Source: Peribacillus sp. Bi96
Lineage (GTDB): Bacteria; Bacillota; Bacilli; Bacillales; DSM-1321
Length of the DNA: 64,000 nt
NCBI RefSeq assembly: GCF_918698115.1
Contig: NZ_CAKKLV010000015.1
Location: 1 to 64,000, forward strand
Direction of reading: 5' to 3'
Shown: in pieces, positions 43,479 through 51,717 of the stretch
Layout: every line of letters begins with the position of its first letter
Numbering within the stretch: the stretch's first letter is position 1
Notes under the pieces: generated by a model
What the model saw: only the letters and a program-made list of their open reading frames with translations
Told to the model about the DNA's origin: nothing
Database searches by the model: none
Translations under genes and position numbers: made by a program

Positions 43479-44943
43479 TTTTCTCTATTCTCCTCATTTT
43501 CGCCTGACGAAAGCAACAGATTATATAGGCTGTGCGCCTCAATTAAATTATTTTTGCACTAGATTCTAATCTTTGGCATGAATGCTTAATGTCATCCTCC
43601 AACAATAGGGTTTTATCCATTTTAAGAATTCTCTGAGTGCTTCTCCACAAGTTGATACCCTTTCTTGTCAGCTTCTATTCGAATATTTTTTTATCTTTTA
43701 TCATGTGTAGATAATGAATAATTTTAAATGAGATTGTATCAGTTCATTTTTTCTCCCATAAATAACCTTGAAAACTAGAATTTTTTTCATGCTAGCTTTT
43801 TTGAATTTTCTTCTTATTAAATCTATCAGTAGAAAGTTTATCTTCAGTTCATCCATATATCTATTTTAAAAAGGTAATACAAGTTTTTTTCATTTCTTAA
43901 AAACCTAATAGCGTATTTCTTGAAGTTCCCTTTTTTAACCTGTTTATCTTGAACAAAAATTGCGATTCTTTTTCAAAAAGATACCTCTTTCATTTGGTAA
44001 CTGTCTCTCACGTATTCTGTTCTATGAAATTATCGAGATAGTTCATTGGTCATTACAAATCTACTTGAACACTAGACTTCATAATTTTGATTGAAGTTAT
44101 AAGTGATTTCTTAAGAGCACCATTTAAAGGTTTAAAGATTCAGCGATTTTTAGACCTCAATATAAGTCGTTAAGATATCTATCTATAAAAAGTAATTCAT
44201 TATCTATAGGCTAGCATACATCTCGAGCAAACGTACTTCGATTGTGGTGTAAAGGAAATAGGGATGGATGTTGTCCCCAATATAAAATATGTTGTGTCAA
44301 TAATGAAATAAAAACCACCTGTGAGAGCGAAATTGTACGGGAGGAATTATAGCCTAGGATGGAGACTTTTTCCCTTCAAACCCTCCATAGATAATTACAC
44401 CTTTTCACATTTTTCTGGTTTAATGCCATGAATACTTGCGGACTAACGTATCCTATTTTCCATCATCCAGTTACTCCTCTCCTGTTTTGGATGTTTTTAC
44501 AGAACTTATGCTCAAATTATTTTATTGGTGAATATAAGCAGAATACACAAGAAAAAATAGGTGGTTTTTCATTCAAATTTGAAATATCACATCTCAAAAC
44601 TAAAATCAAAAACCAGTAAAAGTAAGGTACAGTAATAGTGAGAATGATCAGATCACATGATGGTTTATTTTATCTCCAGAGTGGCCTCAATGAATCAATA
44701 GAACACCTATTCTTTGATGAAAGAAATATTCCCCCAGGGAGAGTTAAAGTACTCCTATCCGAGGGTTTTAGGAATCAACTCATCTAGATATGTTCATAAA
44801 AGTTTTCTAATGTTCAGTTGCATACGATTGAGATATATTCTTTAAAAACAAAAAAATTCCACTAGATTAACACATTGCTCAGATGATATTTAACATTTCA
44901 AAACAGAAAAATAGTACTAATAAAGTAAAAGGGGGCAGAATAA
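43479..44943. other. 1.4 kb without a recognisable gene
   Basis: Very AT-rich. A minus-strand frame near 43630-43690 reads IRIEADKKGYQLVEKHSEN, suggesting a gene relic, but nothing can be named. The short open frames here have no ribosome sites or conserved pattern. Confidence 0.5.
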
Positions 44944-45768
44944 ATGAGGTTTTTATCAGTAGTGGCCGTATTTTTATTTTCTTTTAGTTTTGCTACAGTT
45001 GGATTTGCTGAGGAAAATGGTACAAACGTTAGTGATGTGAAACTCACACAAGAAGAGTTAGATTATCTTGTAAATGAAGTTGGCAATACTAAAGAAGAAT
45101 CCGAGGAATTACCTGTTGAGGTTTCAAGACAATTAATTGAAGAGGAAGCTGAAGTTATTGATTCTGGAACAGAAATTATGGAAATATATATACCAGAATT
45201 TAATCAGTCAGGTCAAATGCAAATTAGTAATTTTGCTTCTATCGCTGCCACAACTTTAAAATTAGGTGGAACTGTATATAAAGTAAAAAGTGATCGATCA
45301 AAAGAAGATAAATTTTATATATACGGTAACTTTCAATGGTTAAAAACACCTTCCTATAATTTAGTTGATAAAATGACTATTGGTTTCCCTTCAAGTTCAG
45401 GACTATATTTGCCTACTAGTGGAGGAAAAGTAAAACAACACCAACACAGATATTCTCAAGATCAACAAGGAAATGGACGTTGGATTGATTATGCAATCAA
45501 ATATTCTCCAAGTAATTGGGAACCAAGTGCTGGTGTGGCTGGTTCATATGATTTAAAAGCTTCTACTAGTAAAACTAAGCATAAAGGGTATATTGGACAA
45601 TACGTATATGTTCCTACATCTAAAAATGGTAAAATAAACATAAAACTAGCATATGGTCATAGAAGAGTTGCTGGTACACCTTCTGTGTCCGTTTATCCGG
45701 CCGGCTTATCTATTACACCAACTACAGCTACAGATACAAGGTCATATGCATTAACGCTATCTTATTGA
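44944..45768 (+). CDS. Secreted protein of unknown function
   Basis: A 274-residue protein with a clear signal peptide (MRFLSVVAVFLFSFSFATVGFA, cut after GFA). An acidic propeptide-like segment follows (residues about 23-75, rich in E and D, ending near IYIPEF). The C-terminal 170 residues are beta-rich and end in aromatic and Thr/Ser-rich sequence (SVYPAGLSITPTT). No cysteine is seen in the mature part. AAGGGGG precedes the ATG. It is followed by a two-helix micro-protein and a shared terminator. Not recognised; a secreted antimicrobial or adhesin with its own helper is possible. Confidence 0.7.
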   Translation: MRFLSVVAVFLFSFSFATVGFAEENGTNVSDVKLTQEELDYLVNEVGNTKEESEELPVEVSRQLIEEEAEVIDSGTEIMEIYIPEFNQSGQMQISNFASIAATTLKLGGTVYKVKSDRSKEDKFYIYGNFQWLKTPSYNLVDKMTIGFPSSSGLYLPTSGGKVKQHQHRYSQDQQGNGRWIDYAIKYSPSNWEPSAGVAGSYDLKASTSKTKHKGYIGQYVYVPTSKNGKINIKLAYGHRRVAGTPSVSVYPAGLSITPTTATDTRSYALTLSY

Positions 45769-45791
45769 TCTGTTGTTAGAACGGGGGGACT

Positions 45792-45959
45792 ATGAGGCAA
45801 ATCATTATTAATTTCATTTTCATTCTAGTAATATCAGTAGTTTTATTTTTTATCCTTAGCTATGATGCATCTTTAGATGAACATTTTATATTGTCTCTTT
45901 TAATTATAATTTCCATACAAGTTTCATTAATACTAGCCATTCTATTAAAAAGAAAATAA
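45792..45959 (+). CDS. 55-residue two-helix membrane protein
   Basis: MRQIIINFIFILVISVVLFF is the first helix, a short acidic turn SYDASLDEH follows, then a second helix and the end LLKRK. GGGGGG lies six bases before the ATG. It starts 23 bases after the secreted protein's stop and ends inside the terminator, so the two form an operon. It may protect the producer or help export of the upstream product; this is inference from the pairing. Confidence 0.65.
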   Translation: MRQIIINFIFILVISVVLFFILSYDASLDEHFILSLLIIISIQVSLILAILLKRK

Positions 45960-46004
45960 CAGAAAAGATCAGCCATTATTGGGTGATCTTTTCTGTTATT
46001 TTTT
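45957..46004 (+). terminator. Terminator of the secreted-protein operon
   Basis: AACAGAAAAGATCA pairs with TGATCTTTTCTGTT, followed by seven T residues. Confidence 0.9.
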
Positions 46005-46305
46005 TGCGGCCATCCTAAGTTGGTCCTTCTACAGATTGTGAAGAGAAGTGTTCCGCCTACCTATTCTAAGGCGCTCTGAAAAGGAATCTAACTGCCTCAC
46101 CAAACCTTTCAAATATATCATGCAAGCGCTATAAACAAGTTCGGGTTTCCCCTTACAAATTCCACCATAATAAACCACTGGTTAATGAAAAGGCGTAGCC
46201 GTGAGCGGTCTTTCCCTTTTTATATTCGTAAAAGCTTGCCTTAAATCATCCTGAAGCAACTATGATATACCTTTATATATATTCTAAAAAACCCTTCATC
46301 CACAC

Positions 46306-46360
46306 TAAAAACCCCCGAATGGAACACTTTTTGATGTGTGTCCGTTTTCCGGGGGATTCC
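46306..46360 (-). terminator. Terminator after the old yellow enzyme gene
   Basis: CCCCCGAA-GGA-CAC pairs with GTGTGTCC-TTCCGGGGG; the minus strand ends GGGGGTTTTT. Confidence 0.8.
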
Positions 46361-46447
46361 TCAATACGATTGTTGGTTTTTTTCGTCTATCCAACTACGA
46401 TCAATTCATTGAACATCATTTACTATCACTAATATATGAACGTCTAC

Positions 46448-47572
46448 TTATTCAATCCCTGGAAACCATCCTGGAGAGTGGATGATCGCTTGCCATAATG
46501 GATCTGGAATCTCAAGTTGCTGCTGGTTATCCTTGTTAATCTTTGTTATGATTTTTGATTCTCTTCCTTGTTCCACTTTTTGTACCCACTCAGGGTCGAT
46601 TATGAGTTCACGGCCCAATGCGATTAATGGAACGCCAGATTGAAATGCTTTGATCGCATCATCTGCTGTATAGATGGATCCTACACCGATGACGGGAACT
46701 TGATCTCCGACACGTTCTTTAATAATTTCTATTCGAGCTCGTTCAACCTCTGCTCCACGTCTTGCTTTTGACCAGAAATCCATTAATGAAACATGAAGAT
46801 AATCCAGATTCTTTTTCGCAAGTCCATCAACTAATGCAAGTGTATCATCCATAGTGATTCCTGGTGTTTCAGGCTCCTCTGGTGAAAAGCGATATCCTAC
46901 GATGAACGGATTTTTGGCATGCTCAGCAACTGCCTTTTTCACTTCGTCAACTACCGCTAATGGAAAAGTCAGACGTTTTTCAAGGGTACCTCCCCACTTG
47001 TCTTCACGACGGTTTGAATGAGGTGAAAAGAATTGTTGAAGCAAGTAACCATTGGCACCGTGAATTTCGACTCCATCAAAACCAGCTTCAATGGCTCGTC
47101 GAGTAGTTTCACCAAAATCAAGAATGATCGATTCAATTTCCTTTTCAGTCAGTTGACGTGGTACAGGTTTCCCTTCGCCTTCCGATGGGATATTGCCTGC
47201 ACTTACAACATCACCATTCGGAACTAATTCCGGTGGAACCTCGCGGCCGCCATGAAATATTTGTAGAATGGCTATTGCACCTTTTGCTTTAATGGCAGAA
47301 GCCAATCGACGTAAACTAGGAATCATTTCATCCGTATCTGCGCCAAATTCACCATGAAAACCTTTACCATTGGCCGTCACATATGTGCATGCTGTTATAA
47401 CCATGCCCACCCCGTTTGACCGGCGTTCATAATACTTAACTTCAGCATCAGTTACCGTCCCGTCAGGATTCGAAGAGAAATTTGTCATAGGCGCCATTAC
47501 CAATCGATTTTTCACTTCTAACCCTTTTCCTAAATTGAATGATTCGAACAATGGTGTATATTTAGAATTCAT
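46448..47572 (-). CDS. Old yellow enzyme-type NADH:flavin oxidoreductase
   Basis: A 374-residue FMN enzyme with a TIM barrel: NRLVMAPMTNFSSNPDGTVTDAEVKYYERRS at the start, then GFDGVEIHGANGYLLQQFFSPHSNRREDKWGG with the substrate His and Asn, and IGVGSIYTADDAI and LIALGRELIIDPEW for FMN phosphate binding. It reduces activated C=C bonds such as enones and may detoxify electrophiles. ATG at 47572, eight bases after GGAGG. Downstream of thioredoxin in the same direction (gap 106 bases). Confidence 0.9.
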   Translation of the reverse strand: MNSKYTPLFESFNLGKGLEVKNRLVMAPMTNFSSNPDGTVTDAEVKYYERRSNGVGMVITACTYVTANGKGFHGEFGADTDEMIPSLRRLASAIKAKGAIAILQIFHGGREVPPELVPNGDVVSAGNIPSEGEGKPVPRQLTEKEIESIILDFGETTRRAIEAGFDGVEIHGANGYLLQQFFSPHSNRREDKWGGTLEKRLTFPLAVVDEVKKAVAEHAKNPFIVGYRFSPEEPETPGITMDDTLALVDGLAKKNLDYLHVSLMDFWSKARRGAEVERARIEIIKERVGDQVPVIGVGSIYTADDAIKAFQSGVPLIALGRELIIDPEWVQKVEQGRESKIITKINKDNQQQLEIPDPLWQAIIHSPGWFPGIE

Positions 47573-47678
47573 TAGGTAATCCTCCATTTAAATTATGTTT
47601 TCTGCCCTTTTACAAGTGCTTGTTAATATAAGCTTTAATACTACATCACATATCACGAATGTTAAAATCAACAAAAAA

Positions 47679-47993
47679 TCATGCATGCTTTTCAATTAAT
47701 GCCGAAATTGCCTCCTTGGGCTGGAATCCAATAGCTTGATCTACCTTTTCTCCATCTTTGAAAAGAATTAGGGCTGGAATTCCCATCACTCCATATTCGC
47801 TTGTAGTATTTGAATTTTCATCCACATTAAGTTTTACGATCTTAACCTGATCACCCTTTTCATCATCAATTTCATTAAGCACTGGTGCAATCATTTTACA
47901 TGGACCGCACCAAGGTGCCCAAAAATCAACCAGTACTAAACCTTCTTTTATTTCACTAGCAAAATTATCATCTGTTACATGTTCGATTGTCAT
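47679..47993 (-). CDS. Thioredoxin
   Basis: A 104-residue thioredoxin with WAPWCGPCK (cysteines 29 and 32), a cis-proline in GIPAL, and KLNVDENSNTTSEYGV before it. It is a disulfide reductase. The ATG at 47993 lies eight bases after GGAGG; the ATG at 47999 is too close. It follows the IDEAL protein gene by 47 bases. As a second or accessory thioredoxin it may serve the stress response set by the Rrf2 regulator. Confidence 0.92.
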   Translation of the reverse strand: MTIEHVTDDNFASEIKEGLVLVDFWAPWCGPCKMIAPVLNEIDDEKGDQVKIVKLNVDENSNTTSEYGVMGIPALILFKDGEKVDQAIGFQPKEAISALIEKHA

Positions 47994-48040
47994 AATCATT
48001 TCCTCCTTGTATTATCTGAAATTTTTATGGTTTTGACTCA

Positions 48041-48427
48041 TCATCTATTTAAATCGAGATTCCTGATTCTATTTTCCGAGGTGAAAAACTCGGATTTCTT
48101 AGCCTTTATTTTTGGGTGGATTTTAATGGATTCCAATTTACCAGATAACTCCATAAACCACGTCTCATCTTTAGAAAGTAAAGCCAAATCAATTAATGCC
48201 ATAAGATGACTTTCGTTACTAACATCTAAATCCGGAAGCTTTTCAGTCCATTTACTCGGAATCCAAATTGATTTCCCAACCGTTTTTTCATTGTCACTTT
48301 CCACAACATTCACTTTAACGATTTCTCGATTATCATTTATTATTTCAATGAAACCATGGATTAGTTCCCCGTCTCTTGATCTTCCTTGTACCCAATCACC
48401 ATTTTCAAATAGATTATTTTCGGTCAT
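48041..48427 (-). CDS. IDEAL-domain protein
   Basis: A 128-residue protein. The N-terminal half (NLFENGDWVQGRSRDGELIHGFIEII, VKVNVVESDNEKTVG) looks like a small beta-barrel. Residues about 75-105 (HLMALIDLALLSKDETWFMELSGKL) match the IDEAL motif of Firmicutes proteins. Function unknown. The start at ATG 48427 fits GGGGTG best. It has its own operator copy at 48486-48508 and precedes thioredoxin. Confidence 0.65.
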   Translation of the reverse strand: MTENNLFENGDWVQGRSRDGELIHGFIEIINDNREIVKVNVVESDNEKTVGKSIWIPSKWTEKLPDLDVSNESHLMALIDLALLSKDETWFMELSGKLESIKIHPKIKAKKSEFFTSENRIRNLDLNR

Positions 48428-48485
48428 ATCCATAACACCCCTTATATGTTCATTTGGCTTTCACGCTATAAGTTATAGTTTATTA

Positions 48486-48508
48486 ACTGTAAAAATAAAA
48501 TATACAGT
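48486..48508. promoter_or_regulatory. Rrf2-type operator, copy 2 (IDEAL gene)
   Basis: ACTGTAA-N9-ATACAGT, one mismatch from the palindrome at 48982. It lies 59 bases upstream of the IDEAL gene start. Confidence 0.65.
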
Positions 48509-48536
48509 AAGTATAAAGAAAAAAATTAAATCAATA

Positions 48537-48956
48537 TCACGGACATTGTTTAATTTTTTTCAAAAAAGTGCTTAGCGTTATATTCTCTAAATATTTCTCA
48601 AAATATAATTCAGCTTCATCGAATATTTGATCCATAACCACTTGGGTATTGGAAGAAATCACACATTGTTTCTCCGGATCACCTGTACACCACTTAGGCT
48701 TCAAGGTTCCATGTGAGACCGTAATATAGATATCAGCCAAACTTACCTCTTCAGGATTGCAGTCAAGAATATAGCCACCGCCAACACCCTCTTTAGTCTT
48801 AACGAATCCTTTATTTCGCAAGCAGCTCATCATTTTCCGAATCCTTGCCGAGTTTGTACAAACGTTTTCTGCGATAGACTCACTGCTTGCCATATGATCT
48901 GGTAGATAAGCTAAATAGACCAAACTATGCACAGCTATTGTAAAATCACTATTCAC
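48537..48956 (-). CDS. Rrf2-family transcriptional regulator
   Basis: A 139-residue winged-helix protein: FTIAVHSLVYLAYL, SSESIAENVCTNSARIRKMMSCLRNKGFVKTKEGVGGGYIL (HTH and wing), SLADIYITV. Cysteines at CTN, SCL, WCTG, KQCV and the last residues could sense redox state, but there is no IscR-type iron-sulfur triad. It resembles the YwnA branch. The GTG start at 48956 is behind GAGGAGG. It likely represses itself and the next gene through paired operators. Confidence 0.85.
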   Translation of the reverse strand: MNSDFTIAVHSLVYLAYLPDHMASSESIAENVCTNSARIRKMMSCLRNKGFVKTKEGVGGGYILDCNPEEVSLADIYITVSHGTLKPKWCTGDPEKQCVISSNTQVVMDQIFDEAELYFEKYLENITLSTFLKKIKQCP

Positions 48957-48981
48957 TTTTTACATCCTCCTCAAGGAGATT

Positions 48982-49018
48982 ACTGTAATTTTAATCTTTA
49001 CAGTTGATTAAGTCAACT
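48982..49018 (-). promoter_or_regulatory. Rrf2 promoter and operator, copy 1
   Basis: ACTGTAA-N9-TTACAGT (48982-49004) is a perfect palindrome overlapping the -10 of a minus-strand promoter, TTGACT-N17-TAAAAT. A second palindrome AGTTGA-N5-TCAACT (49002-49018) overlaps the -35. Confidence 0.7.
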
Positions 49019-49080
49019 CAAAAAACTGAACAGCCTATTCAACTTTGTTGATTACTTTTTCATTGCATTGAAATTCTCCC

Positions 49081-49390
49081 CTATTCACTTAGGATAGGAG
49101 TTTTCATTGACCATTGTTGCGAAAAGGTTATTGCCGCATTAGTCGCTCTTACATTCACTTGTGATTGATCACTAATATCCTCGGGATGATAAGAACCTCT
49201 AGAGACCATATAATCTCACTAATGTCCCCGTTTGTTGATACAACTGCCCTTAGCTTTTCCCGTAATGCGGCCCTCAATTCAGGCTTAGCTGTTTCAGTTA
49301 TTGCGAATGGAGTATTTCTTATTCCTGATTTGTCAGTAATAAAAAGGCAGTTGCAATCACCTGATTCTCCTGCATTTCTAATATTCCCAT
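49081..49390 (-). pseudogene. Broken gene of unknown family
   Basis: A minus-strand frame reads NAGESGDCNCLFITDKSGIR, then NTPFAITETAKPELRAALRE and KLRAVVSTNGDISEIIWS. It then shifts to RGSYHPEDISDQSQVNVRATNAAITFSQQWSMKTPILSE and stop. AAAGGAG and an ATG at 49390 begin in yet another frame. Two frame changes suggest a decayed gene of about 103 codons. I do not recognise it. Confidence 0.5.
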
Positions 49391-49576
49391 TAAAGGTATC
49401 TCTCCTTTACTTTAAAATTACTTCCTTATCTTTCGTTGTTCAAAAGGTCTTATTCATTATTTTTGATTATTTTCAAAGAAAGTTCAGGAGTCAAACCTGG
49501 AGATAAAGTTATCATTCCGGGGAAACAAAGAAAAAAATCCCTTACTTTACTTAAAAGCAAGAGAGTATGTTATATG

Positions 49577-50170
49577 TTAGTCTTTTATATTGTTATTGGG
49601 AGTCTCATCAGGATTGGACTGTTCATAACCTCCGCCTTGTTCTACGTTTAAATGAGTATCGGGACCGCCATCTCCATCACGTTAATAACCTGATACTGCT
49701 GTACCATCTGATCTTGAATAGTCATCAACATAACCAGGACTTACCTCATGATCCATTATATCCACCACTCCAACAACTGCTACAGTAGTAATAAGGCCTG
49801 ACGCCCCTTTTTTCACCATTTCCATATCGCCATCTATAGCTCCAACAACCACTTCTCCACTGTTCTTCACGGCATTTTTAGCTGTTTAGTAAACTCCCTT
49901 GGCCGTTCTGCCAACTGCATCTCCCATGTTATTTAATCCCATATCACGTTTATTCAAATCATCTTGTTCGATTCCTGAAACCGTATTAACTGCTCCGTCT
50001 GTAAAAGTCCCCAATGTATCTCCAGTAAATGTGGAAGCCTTTTTTACTCCGTCTCCAATATCCTCAAGTAATCTTGCTCCAGTAACTTCTCCCACCTATT
50101 TAATCGGACCACCAACAACTGTACCTGCAATAATGCCAAGACCTTTACCTAAACTGCGTAAAAAACCCAT
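49577..50170 (-). pseudogene. Gly-rich membrane-associated protein with three in-frame stops
   Basis: One uninterrupted frame of 197 codons: MGFLRSLGKGLGIIAGTVVG, TGARLLEDIGDGVKKASTFT, NNMGDAVGRTAKGVY, VKKGASGLITTVAVVGVVDI, RDGDGGPDTHLNVEQGGGYE. It is broken only by TAG after GGPIK, TAA after AKGVY and TAA after AVSGY. No frameshift is present. AGGGGG lies seven bases before the ATG. I recall similar intact Bacillus proteins of unknown function, with a tryptophan at the third stop. Three clean stop codons without indels are unusual. Confidence 0.7.
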
Positions 50171-50510
50171 ACTTTAACCCCCTGCCGAATTGCCCATACA
50201 TATATCATATAGATCAAATTTGCTTTTTCCTACCTTTTTTAATGCTCTAAAATAATGTATGTCATCATGAGTTTCTTCACGGCATCGGTCCCTCTATTTA
50301 TCCACTTTATTTGCATGAAGTGTTTCAACCATGATTCTACGATTATACATCCATTCCATCATCTATATAGTCTTAAGTCTTGGGTACTATTGCTTTCTAC
50401 TTGCTTCATTTTTATTTAGAAGATCCTTCTTTCTTTCTCATGCCTTCTTCATGGTTTCTCTATTGAACCTTATACTTGTGGTTATTCCATTTTCTTCCTC
50501 TAAACTAACA

Positions 50511-50552
50511 AAAAACCTCTTTCTCTGTATTTTCAATCAGAGAAAGAGGTTT
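50511..50552 (-). terminator. Terminator after yneF
   Basis: AAACCTCTTTCTCTG pairs with CAGAGAAAGAGGTTT; six T residues follow on the minus strand. Confidence 0.85.
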
Positions 50553-50684
50553 CGGATTAATAAATGAAAGATAAAGCAAAAACAAGGAAAATTTATGATG
50601 AAAGATTCACTCTTCAAGGTAGTTTATGATTTGCTTATCTTATAATTGCTATCAATCAATTGTTAAAACCTAGAGCCACAAGGT

Positions 50685-50900
50685 TTATTTTGTTTGTTGT
50701 TTATTCATTGCACTCATCATTTGATTAATTTTCTTTTGGGATGGTTTCATACCCATTTGCATCATCATCATTTTCAGCATCTGTTCGTTAATTGGCGGAT
50801 TTTTCTTTAAGTAATCCATCATGTATTTACGAGCGATGAAAAATCCCAGCACTAATCCAGCAATCAATGCCAGTACGCCAACTAGAATGTAAACCCACAT
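50685..50900 (-). CDS. yneF: YneF, small UPF0154 membrane protein
   Basis: A 71-residue protein with one N-terminal helix ([27 protein letters not shown]), then [19 protein letters not shown] and SQKKINQMM. This is the UPF0154 pattern. Function unknown. AAGGAGGAA precedes the ATG. It follows sirA as in B. subtilis and is the last gene before the accessory insertion. Confidence 0.9.
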   Translation of the reverse strand: MWVYILVGVLALIAGLVLGFFIARKYMMDYLKKNPPINEQMLKMMMMQMGMKPSQKKINQMMSAMNKQQTK

Positions 50901-50984
50901 ACTATTTCCTCCTTCGTGTTGTCTAACATCAGTGTACTAGACCAAAGGTTATTATACAATACCCGCTACTGAAAAGTCCCCCAT

Positions 50985-51425
50985 TTAGACAAATTTTCTT
51001 TCTTTTATCGGTTTTAACCAGCCGTATTTTTCATGTTCAAAATCAATGGCCAGAAAACTCGCTTCGTATTTTCGAATGCATTCAAAGAAAGCTGTCTCTG
51101 CTTCATAATCTCCTTCTGCTTTAAGTGTAATGGATTCATCCTGGATAATTAAAACGGCTTTACTCGATCCGTTTGTTTTTTCAAGATAGTATTTTCCATT
51201 TCGAGACCAAAAATTCATCTTTTTTTGCAAGCGTTGTTCAACGGCTACCTGCAATTGGAGAATGGGGACTGTCTTGGTGACAAATTCGATTTGTTTTTGC
51301 AAAATACTCTTCAATCGGCCCCTTGCTTGAATATGCTCCAAAAACAAATTGAAAAATAGCTTTTCTCTTCCATAATAATGATGGGCAAATTCATCTTCGA
51401 TTAAAAAAATCTGATAGGTTCTCAT
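50985..51425 (-). CDS. sirA: Sporulation inhibitor of replication SirA (YneE)
   Basis: A 146-residue protein beginning MRTYQIFLIEDEFAHHYYGRE, the conserved SirA start. SirA binds domain I of DnaA and stops new rounds of replication at sporulation. The ATG at 51425 lies nine bases after AGGAGG; a longer frame exists but lacks support. Length matches the B. subtilis protein (148). Position between tkt and yneF agrees. Confidence 0.88.
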   Translation of the reverse strand: MRTYQIFLIEDEFAHHYYGREKLFFNLFLEHIQARGRLKSILQKQIEFVTKTVPILQLQVAVEQRLQKKMNFWSRNGKYYLEKTNGSSKAVLIIQDESITLKAEGDYEAETAFFECIRKYEASFLAIDFEHEKYGWLKPIKERKFV

Positions 51426-51612
51426 CAGCCAATGCCTCCTAGCTTTCCTATTTTGGTAACCAGAACAACTTAACACCAGGACCTTCCATTATTTTCTATT
51501 CATAATGACTTTCCCCTTTAATTGACACATTTAAACGAAAATTAATTATTCTCATTATATATTGACAAACCAACAAGATATGTTGTTTGCTGGAGAAATT
51601 TTCTTCTTTTTT

Positions 51613-51619
51613 TGTCGAA
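51613..51619. promoter_or_regulatory. Possible Spo0A box upstream of sirA
   Basis: TGTCGAA matches the 0A box. It lies upstream of a minus-strand TATAAT at about 51557-51562 with no good -35. SirA is a known Spo0A~P target in B. subtilis. Confidence 0.4.
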
Positions 51620-51674
51620 TGAAAGATTTTCCGTAGAATAGGTGCACTTTCAACATACATGAATAAATTTCGAT

Positions 51675-51712
51675 AAAAAAACTGACACCATACCAGTTGG
51701 TGTCAGTTCCCT
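51675..51712 (-). terminator. Terminator after tkt
   Basis: AACTGACACCA and TGGTGTCAGTT arms with a T run on the minus strand. Confidence 0.9.
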
Positions 51713-51717
51713 TACTT

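Noticed and set aside
44428..44619. 63-codon plus-strand frame in the AT-rich gap
   Set aside because: No ribosome site, no family pattern, and low-complexity surroundings.
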